Shown here one piece after another: positions 58,694 to 64,000 of a stretch of DNA of 64,000 nt (positions within the stretch are counted from its first letter, which is position 1; each line of letters opens with the position of its first letter). This DNA is from CBDDYU01 sp965235655 (GTDB taxonomy: Bacteria; Pseudomonadota; Alphaproteobacteria; Pelagibacterales; Pelagibacteraceae). Where the stretch lies: the NCBI GenBank assembly GCA_965235655.1, contig CBDDYU010000001.1:186001-250000 (forward strand), written 5' to 3'. The notes beneath the pieces were generated by a model. That model was not told where the DNA came from. It saw only the letters and a list, made by a program, of their open reading frames with translations, and searched no databases. A program made the position numbers and the translations under genes.

Positions 58694-59583
58694 ATGTTTA
58701 AAAATGCTTTATTATTTGTATCTACTTTACTTTGTTGGTCTCCCACATGGTATATTATAAAATTTCAATTAGGTTACGTGGATCCTTTAATATCGGTTTT
58801 TTATAGAATTGGTCTTGCCTGTATTATTATATTTGCAGTTTTATTTCTTACTAATCAGAAATTAAAATTTAAATTGTACTGATCACGTATGGTTTTTGGC
58901 ACTTGGCCTTTGTCTTATTTTCTTCAAATTATATTTTTTTTTATTTAGCCAATACTTATCTTATTAGCGGTGTTGTTTGCATTGCATTTTCAGCTAATCT
59001 TATTTTAAATATTATTGGTGAAAAAATTATTTATAAAACTAATGCTACTTATCAAACTTGGATAGCAGGTGTTTTAGGTGCAATCGGAATTTTTATAATT
59101 TTTAATAAAGAAATTTTGAATTTTAATTTAAATAACTCAACACATATTGGAATAGTTTTGTCTTTTATTGCTACTTTTTTTTGGTCATGTGGAAACATGA
59201 TACATGTTAGGAATTCAAAAAATAAAATGCCTTTCTTTTCTACTATAGCTTATGGAATGCTATACGGATGCATTTTTACATTGTGCGTTGCTAAAGTTAG
59301 GGGTGCTGAGATTTTATTTGAAATTTCGCTACCTTATATTTCTGCTTTATTGTTCTTATCTGTTTTTGGCACTGTTTTTGCATTTTATTTATATTTAAAT
59401 TTAGTTAACAATATTGGCGCAGGTAGAGCCGGATACGTTGGAGTTTTTATGCCTGTTCTTGCACTTTTGATATCTACTTATTTTGAAAATTTAGAATGGT
59501 CTCAAAGTTTAATTATTGGTTTACCTATTTTAATACTAGGATCCATTTTGATCATTAATCAAAAAAATAAACTTGTTATTTAA
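58694..59583 (+). CDS. EamA/DMT-type permease (two frame breaks)
   Basis: About 295 residues with roughly ten hydrophobic helices in two EamA-like halves. The first half begins FKNALLFVSTLLCWSPTWYIIKFQLG and VDPLISVFYRIGLACIIIF. The second half (58903-59583) contains LIGxxGIF-like VLGAIGIFIIFNKE and the conserved ARAGYVGVFMPVLALLISTYFE. Extra bases near 58876 and 58935 split it; between them DHVWFLALGL links the parts. Drug/metabolite transporters of this kind export small molecules or amino acids; the substrate is unknown. A tRNA follows. Confidence 0.85.
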
Positions 59584-59642
59584 TATCAACAATTCTTTTA
59601 TATTGTTTCTATTTGATTAATTATGTAAAAAACACGTCAATT

Positions 59643-59718
59643 GCCCCTTTAGCTCATTAGGTAGAGCAACTGATTTGTAATCAGTAGGTGGCCTGTTCGA
59701 ATCGGGCAAGGGGCACCA
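59643..59718 (+). tRNA. tRNA-Thr (anticodon UGU)
   Basis: The 76-base gene folds as a cloverleaf. The acceptor stem is GCCCCTT/AAGGGGC, the D arm AGCTC...GAGC, the anticodon stem ACTGA/TCAGT with loop TTTGTAA (anticodon TGT), and the T arm has TTCGAAT in the loop. The terminal ACCA is encoded at 59715-59718. UGU reads threonine ACA and ACG codons. It is the only tRNA in the window. Confidence 0.96.
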
Positions 59719-59788
59719 TTCTTACTCTATTAATCAGATAATTTTATTATTCATATGTATAATAATTTTGTTAGTATCAACTTGTAAA

Positions 59789-60811
59789 ATGAACAATATT
59801 TTAATTATTGGTTTTGGCGTTGCGAGTACAGCTTATGCATCCTTATTAGATTATAATAAAAATAAAATTTTTATTTTAGGAACGCCCCTAGATAAAAAAA
59901 AAATTATCAAGATTAATAAAAATAAAAAAAAAATAGATCCTATTTTTCGAGTTAATTTTTCTAATAATGTTCAATTTTTTTCAAATATAAAAAAATTAGA
60001 AAGTATCAAGTTTTCTTTAGTTGTTGTGGGAGTAAATACAAACGGCTTAGAGTGGGCTATAAATCAAATAAACCTAATTAATTTAAATTGTCCAATTTTG
60101 CTTCTAACAAAAGGACTTTGTGTTTTTAATAATAAAATTCAAACTATTAGTGATTATTTTAAATCTAAAACAAAAATTAAACATATTGTTTCTGCTACAG
60201 GACCATGTTTGGCTGGCGAGTTAATTAAAAGAACTCATACACGTACATTGCTTTCATCTACAAGTATTAAAGTAGCTAATTTTGTTAAAAATATTCTTAA
60301 AAATAATTTTTATCATCCTGTGATTAGCAATGACTACAAAGGTTCAGAAATTTGTGCTGCTATTAAAAACATTTATGCAACCGTAATAGGTGCGGCTATG
60401 GGTCAATCTAATTCATACTTAAAATTTAAAGATAAAAAAAATAATTATTTCAATGCAGCCTCTTTTTTATTTGAACAATCATTAAAAGAGATGACTATCA
60501 TTGTTAAGAAATACAAAGGCAAACCAGACACTGTATTGGGACCAGCTGGAGCAGGAGATTTGTATGTAAGCGCCTTGGGCGGTAGAAATAGTAAGTTAGG
60601 TTTTTTTTTAGGCCAAGGATTTAATTTTAAAAAAATAATTTCTTCCCAAATGAGAAATATTACAGTTGAAGGATCTGATTTAATATTGAAAATTGGATCA
60701 ATACTAATTAGAGAAATTGGCAGCAAAAAATTACCTTTGTTAAATTTTTTATTTACAGCCATTGTTAAAAATCAAAAATTTATTATTAACTGGAAAAAAA
60801 TATCAAATTAA
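59789..60811 (+). CDS. gpsA: glycerol-3-phosphate dehydrogenase-like protein (GpsA family, divergent)
   Basis: The N-terminal Rossmann segment is NNILIIGFGVASTAYASLL. ATGPCLAGEL, the catalytic-lysine region SDYKGSEICAAIKNIYATVIG and GPAGAGDLYVSALGGRNSKLGFFLGQG correspond to GpsA motifs. GpsA makes sn-glycerol-3-phosphate for phospholipids. The dinucleotide motif is unusual (GFGVAS in place of GxGxxG), so cofactor use may differ. I take ATG 59789 (MNNILIIGFG); a longer frame begins at TTG 59768 but adds only MLVSTCK. About 340 residues. Confidence 0.78.
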   Translation: MNNILIIGFGVASTAYASLLDYNKNKIFILGTPLDKKKIIKINKNKKKIDPIFRVNFSNNVQFFSNIKKLESIKFSLVVVGVNTNGLEWAINQINLINLNCPILLLTKGLCVFNNKIQTISDYFKSKTKIKHIVSATGPCLAGELIKRTHTRTLLSSTSIKVANFVKNILKNNFYHPVISNDYKGSEICAAIKNIYATVIGAAMGQSNSYLKFKDKKNNYFNAASFLFEQSLKEMTIIVKKYKGKPDTVLGPAGAGDLYVSALGGRNSKLGFFLGQGFNFKKIISSQMRNITVEGSDLILKIGSILIREIGSKKLPLLNFLFTAIVKNQKFIINWKKISN

Positions 60812-60895
60812 TAAGGATTTTACTGACTTTTTTTGTGGGTAATTGCTAAAATGGCTTATTTATCAGTTAATAATTTAAGTGTATAGACTTGGGCC

Positions 60896-61264
60896 ATGGA
60901 AATTAGTTTTTTAAGAGATTACGCTACAATTTTAATCTTTCTTGTTATTTCAGTTTCTTTAGGATTTGGTTTTATAGTAATTAATTTTCTTTTTTCACCT
61001 AGCAACCCAGACTCTGAAAAATTATCTGCATATGAATGTGGTTTTGAAGCTTTCTCTGATTCTAGAATGAAATTTGATGTACGTTTTTATCTTGTTGCAA
61101 TCTTATTTATTATATTTGATCTAGAAGTTGCTTTTTTATTTCCTTGGGCAGTTTCTCTTGGAAAAATTGGTGCCCTAGGTTTTTGGTCAATGATGATTTT
61201 TTTATCAGTTTTAACAGTGGGGTTTATTTATGAATGGAAAAAAGGAGCGCTAGATTGGGAATAG
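60896..61264 (+). CDS. nuoA: NADH:ubiquinone oxidoreductase subunit A
   Basis: The 122-residue membrane subunit of complex I has three helices (about 10-32, 62-85 and 92-115). The conserved loop is KLSAYECGFEAFSDSRMKFDVRFYLVAILFIIFDLEVAFLFPW, with the NuoA cysteine. It opens the nuoA-B-C-D-E run; the 84 bases before it follow the gpsA-like gene and should include a promoter. Confidence 0.97.
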   Translation: MEISFLRDYATILIFLVISVSLGFGFIVINFLFSPSNPDSEKLSAYECGFEAFSDSRMKFDVRFYLVAILFIIFDLEVAFLFPWAVSLGKIGALGFWSMMIFLSVLTVGFIYEWKKGALDWE

Positions 61265-61782
61265 AATTAACAAACAAACTGGACAAAATACCTTCAGAAT
61301 TTAGAGAGGTTGCCGAGGAGTTTACTGAAAAAGGTTTTGTAACGATTGCAAGTAACCGATTAATCAACTGGGCAAGAACAGGATCTTTACATTGGATGAC
61401 TTTTGGATTGGCATGTTGCGCTGTTGAAATGATGCAAACTTCGATGCCTAGATATGATTTAGAGCGATTTGGTGCTGCACCAAGAGCTTCACCAAGACAA
61501 TCTGATGTAATGATAGTTGCTGGAACCCTCACTAATAAAATGGCGCCAGCTCTAAGAAAAGTTTACGACCAGATGCCAGAGCCTAGATATGTAATATCAA
61601 TGGGAAGCTGTGCTAATGGAGGTGGTTATTATCATTATTCTTATTCAGTAGTTAGAGGTTGTGATCGAATTGTACCAGTTGATATTTATGTGCCAGGATG
61701 CCCTCCGTCTGCAGAGGCTTTGCTCTATGGTATTTTACAACTTCAAAAAAAAATTAGACGCGAAGGTAGTTTGCAAAGATAA
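61234..61782 (+). CDS. nuoB: NADH:ubiquinone oxidoreductase subunit B
   Basis: NuoB carries the N2 [4Fe-4S] cluster next to the quinone site. Cysteines are visible in GLACCAVEMM, SMGSCANGGGYY and PGCPPSAEALLYG. The 182-residue frame from ATG 61234 overlaps nuoA by 31 bases. A TTG at 61255 (LGIELTNK) would reduce the overlap and is an alternative start, since the first residues are not conserved. Confidence 0.96.
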   Translation: MEKRSARLGIELTNKLDKIPSEFREVAEEFTEKGFVTIASNRLINWARTGSLHWMTFGLACCAVEMMQTSMPRYDLERFGAAPRASPRQSDVMIVAGTLTNKMAPALRKVYDQMPEPRYVISMGSCANGGGYYHYSYSVVRGCDRIVPVDIYVPGCPPSAEALLYGILQLQKKIRREGSLQR

Positions 61783-61784
61783 AA

Positions 61785-62393
61785 ATGAAAGAAGAATATA
61801 ATAATCTAAAGAGTTTAATAGAAAAAAATCAAAAAATAAAATTAACTAATTTAGAGCTAAATGACGATAATTTAATATTATCATCCTCTAAAGAAGATTT
61901 ATTATTTAATATTGATTTTTTAAAAAGAAGTTCAGATTTTAAGTTCAGACAATTAGTTGATATTCTTGGAGTTGATTATCCTCAAAGAGAAATTCGTTTT
62001 GAGATTATTTATTTATTACTAAGCCATGAAAAAAATTTAAGAATTTCTATTAAAATTTGTGTTAGTGAAAATGATTTAGTTCCAAGTCTGACCGATATTT
62101 TTCCTTCGGCAAATTGGCAAGAAAGAGAAGTTTTTGACATGTATGGTATTAAATTTTCTAATCACCCAGATTTAAGAAGAATATTAACGGATTATGAGTT
62201 TGAAGGATATCCTTTAAGAAAAGATTTTCCTCTTACGGGTCATAAAGAAGTTAGGTACGATTCGGAGTTACAAAAAGTAGTTTATGAACCTGTTAAATTA
62301 GCTCAAGACTTCAGAGATTTTGATTTTGAAAGTCCTTGGGAAGGTTCTGAATATATAAATAAAGAGCAATTAAAAATAGAAAAAGAAAAATAG
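61785..62393 (+). CDS. nuoC: NADH:ubiquinone oxidoreductase subunit C
   Basis: The 202-residue peripheral-arm subunit has RQLVDILGVDYPQREIRFEIIYLLLS, LTDIFPSANWQEREVFDMYGIKFSNHPDLRRILTDYEFEGYPLRKDFPLTGH and VKLAQDFRDFDFESPWEG, all strong NuoC features. It lies 2 bases after nuoB and 4 before nuoD. Confidence 0.97.
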   Translation: MKEEYNNLKSLIEKNQKIKLTNLELNDDNLILSSSKEDLLFNIDFLKRSSDFKFRQLVDILGVDYPQREIRFEIIYLLLSHEKNLRISIKICVSENDLVPSLTDIFPSANWQEREVFDMYGIKFSNHPDLRRILTDYEFEGYPLRKDFPLTGHKEVRYDSELQKVVYEPVKLAQDFRDFDFESPWEGSEYINKEQLKIEKEK

Positions 62394-62397
62394 AATA

Positions 62398-63573
62398 ATG
62401 GCTAAGCATACAAAAACGATGAATCTAAATTTTGGACCTCAGCATCCAGCTGCCCATGGTGTTTTGAGATTAATTTTAGAATTGGATGGTGAGGTAATTG
62501 AAAGAGCAGATCCTCATATTGGTTTGCTTCATAGAGGAACAGAAAAATTAATTGAGCACAAAACTTATACCCAAGCTATTCCTTACTTTGATCGATTAGA
62601 TTATGTAGCTCCAATGAACCAAGAGCATGCATTTGCTCTGGCAGTTGAAAAATTACTTAAAATTGAAGTGCCTTCGAGAGCTCAGCATATAAGAGTGATT
62701 TTTTGTGAAATAGGAAGAATTTTAAGTCATATACTTAATATTACAACTCAAGCTCTCGATGTGGGTGCTCTTACTCCATCATTGTGGGGATTTGAAGAAA
62801 GAGAAAAGCTTATGGTTTTTTATGAAAGAGTTTCAGGATCAAGATTGCACGCTAATTATTTTAGACCAGGAGGTGTTCATATAGATATGCCTCACGGTTT
62901 AGCAGAAGACATTTATGATTTTTGTAAAAATTTTCCAAAGGTTATAGACGACTTAGAAACTTTGTTGACGGATAATCGCATTTTTAAACAGCGAAACGTA
63001 AATATAGGAATTATTTCTAAACAAGAAGTTTTAGATCATGGTTTCTCAGGTGTAATGTTAAGAGGTTCAGGTATTCCCTGGGATATAAGAAAATCAAATC
63101 CGTATGAATGTTATGAAGAGTTTAATTTTAAAATTCCTGTAGGAAAAAATGGAGATTGTTACGATAGATATTTATGCAGGATCGAAGAGATGAGAGAAAG
63201 TACAAATATAATAATGCAAGCATTAGAAAAACTTCCTAAAGGACCGATCATGACTACGGACTCAAGAATTGGACCTCCTAAAAGACAAGCAATGAAGACT
63301 AGTATGGAAGCTTTGATAAATCATTTTAAACTGTATACGGAAGGTTACCACGTTCCATCAGGAGAGGTTTATGCAGCAGTAGAGGCTCCTAAAGGAGAGT
63401 TTGGAGTTTATCTTATTTCAGATGGCTCTAATAAGCCGTATAGATGCAAAATTAAAGCACCGGGTTTTGTTCATCTTCAGGCAATGAATTATATGATTAA
63501 AGGTCATATGTTAGCTGATGTACCTGCAGTTTTAGGCTCAATGGACATTGTATTCGGAGAAGTGGATCGATGA
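62398..63573 (+). CDS. nuoD: NADH:ubiquinone oxidoreductase subunit D
   Basis: NuoD lines the quinone-binding pocket. The 391-residue protein starts TMNLNFGPQHPAAHGVLRLI, has HIGLLHRGTEKLIEHKTYTQAIPYFDRLDYV, HANYFRPGGVHIDMPHGL and EAPKGEFGVYLISDGSNKPYRC, and ends SMDIVFGEVDR. Length is normal. Its stop overlaps the nuoE ATG by 4 bases. Confidence 0.97.
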   Translation: MAKHTKTMNLNFGPQHPAAHGVLRLILELDGEVIERADPHIGLLHRGTEKLIEHKTYTQAIPYFDRLDYVAPMNQEHAFALAVEKLLKIEVPSRAQHIRVIFCEIGRILSHILNITTQALDVGALTPSLWGFEEREKLMVFYERVSGSRLHANYFRPGGVHIDMPHGLAEDIYDFCKNFPKVIDDLETLLTDNRIFKQRNVNIGIISKQEVLDHGFSGVMLRGSGIPWDIRKSNPYECYEEFNFKIPVGKNGDCYDRYLCRIEEMRESTNIIMQALEKLPKGPIMTTDSRIGPPKRQAMKTSMEALINHFKLYTEGYHVPSGEVYAAVEAPKGEFGVYLISDGSNKPYRCKIKAPGFVHLQAMNYMIKGHMLADVPAVLGSMDIVFGEVDR

Positions 63574-64000
63574 GTGGAAAACACATAGCAAAAGAACAAC
63601 CTAAAAGCTTTATTTTTTCAGAAATTAATTTGAAAAAAAAAGATGAAATTTTAAAAAAATATCCTGAACAAAGAAAAAAAAGTGCAGTTATGCCTTTATT
63701 GTATTTAGCTCAAAAACAAAATGATGGATGGATACCTTTGGCAGGAATTCAGTATATTGCTGACCTACTAGAAGTGCCGTACATAAAAGTTTTTGAAGTT
63801 GCAACGTTTTACACCATGTACAATCTTGCTCCGGTTGGAAAATACTTTGTTCAAGTATGCACTACAACTCCATGTATGATTAGAGGATCTGGAAAAATTG
63901 TAGATATGTGTAAGAAATATATTTCTGAAAAAGAAGGTCATTTGAGCGAGGATAAAAAAAGCTCTTGGATTGAGGTGGAGTGTTTGGGGGCTTGTGTAAA
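63570..64000 (+). CDS. nuoE: NADH:ubiquinone oxidoreductase subunit E, cut by window end
   Basis: From ATG 63570 the protein reads MSGKHIAKEQPKSFIFSE and continues open to the window end (about 143 residues seen). It shows KKSAVMPLLYLAQKQNDGWI, VPYIKVFEVATFYTMYNLAPVG, and the [2Fe-2S] cysteines in CTTTPCMIRG and VECLGACV. NuoE is the 24-kDa-type subunit of the NADH dehydrogenase module. The C-terminus lies outside the window. Confidence 0.95.
   Translation, partial: MSGKHIAKEQPKSFIFSEINLKKKDEILKKYPEQRKKSAVMPLLYLAQKQNDGWIPLAGIQYIADLLEVPYIKVFEVATFYTMYNLAPVGKYFVQVCTTTPCMIRGSGKIVDMCKKYISEKEGHLSEDKKSSWIEVECLGACV

Noticed and set aside
52500..59000. A mobile element or a region of pseudogene decay causing the loss of frames
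   Set aside because: No transposase, terminal repeats or foreign composition are visible. Gene order, motifs and stop overlaps remain intact, and sufT within the region is unbroken. Patchy sequence quality explains it better.
1..64000. CRISPR array, prophage, toxin-antitoxin or other defence system
   Set aside because: I found no regularly spaced repeats, no phage genes and no recognisable defence proteins; the gene content is housekeeping throughout.

Overview
This 64 kb stretch is very AT-rich, densely coding bacterial chromosome. Its content and gene order point to a streamlined marine alphaproteobacterium of the Pelagibacterales (SAR11) type; that placement is inferred from base composition, compact proteins and synteny, with no database search. 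Alphaproteobacterial markers are an NDUFA12-like complex I accessory protein, a DUF2155 protein, an HdaA-type DnaA relative, and the blocks rlmE-guaB, dnaB-alr-cvpA-purF, lptF-lptG-lptD-surA-pdxA-rsmA, rnd/aspS and mrcA-prfB. I see no insertion sequence, phage, CRISPR array or rRNA. One tRNA is present: tRNA-Thr(UGU).

Layout. 1-7.7 kb (+): end of an unidentified gene, rlmE, guaB, a TPR protein, guaA, panB, then yfgM-like, bamB and a der that lacks its first GTPase domain. 7.7-15.9 kb (-): purF, cvpA, an RND/MMPL exporter, alr, dnaB, then ribosomal rplI-rpsR-rpsF. 15.9-18.5 kb (+): fabD, fabG, acpP, gmk. 18.5-25.4 kb (-): rsmA, pdxA, a minimal surA, lptD, lptG, lptF, a joined outer-membrane biogenesis set. 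25.4-27.3 kb (+): pepA, ndk. 27.3-28.9 kb (-): purN, purM. 28.9-30.6 kb (+): DUF2066 protein and hdaA. Then rnd (-), aspS (+), a stand-alone NrdJ C-terminal domain (-), NDUFA12 and DUF2155 proteins (+), accC-accB-aroQ (-), thiS-thiG (+), rne (-), mrcA-prfB-AsmA-like (+), tyrS (-), anmK (+), an alpha/beta hydrolase (-). 49.4-55.2 kb (+) is the SUF iron-sulfur operon sufB-C-D-S-U-T-A. It is followed by nadK (-), zapE (+), sufE, a second IscU-like scaffold, a zinc-ribbon membrane protein and an unknown ORF (-), and a DMT permease (+). After the tRNA come a gpsA-like dehydrogenase and nuoA-B-C-D-E, with nuoE cut by the window end.

Frame breaks. About twenty genes carry apparent frameshifts, most of them single-base insertions. 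They include genes that cannot plausibly be lost (dnaB, lptD, lptF, rne, sufS, nadK). They are absent from 0-13 kb, 40.5-52.5 kb (apart from the genuine programmed frameshift in prfB) and 59.6-64 kb, and extremely dense at 52.5-59 kb. The most economical reading is uneven consensus quality rather than gene decay. I describe each such gene as one feature with its breaks marked, using type pseudogene only where the frame is broken many times.

The biology most worth a second look is domain-level reduction of core proteins: Der with one G domain, SurA without parvulin domains, RNase E without its zinc-link cysteines, and the NrdJ C-terminal domain alone. Gene packing is also notable, since all eleven convergent gene pairs end within 8 bases of each other and six share a 4-base stop-codon overlap.
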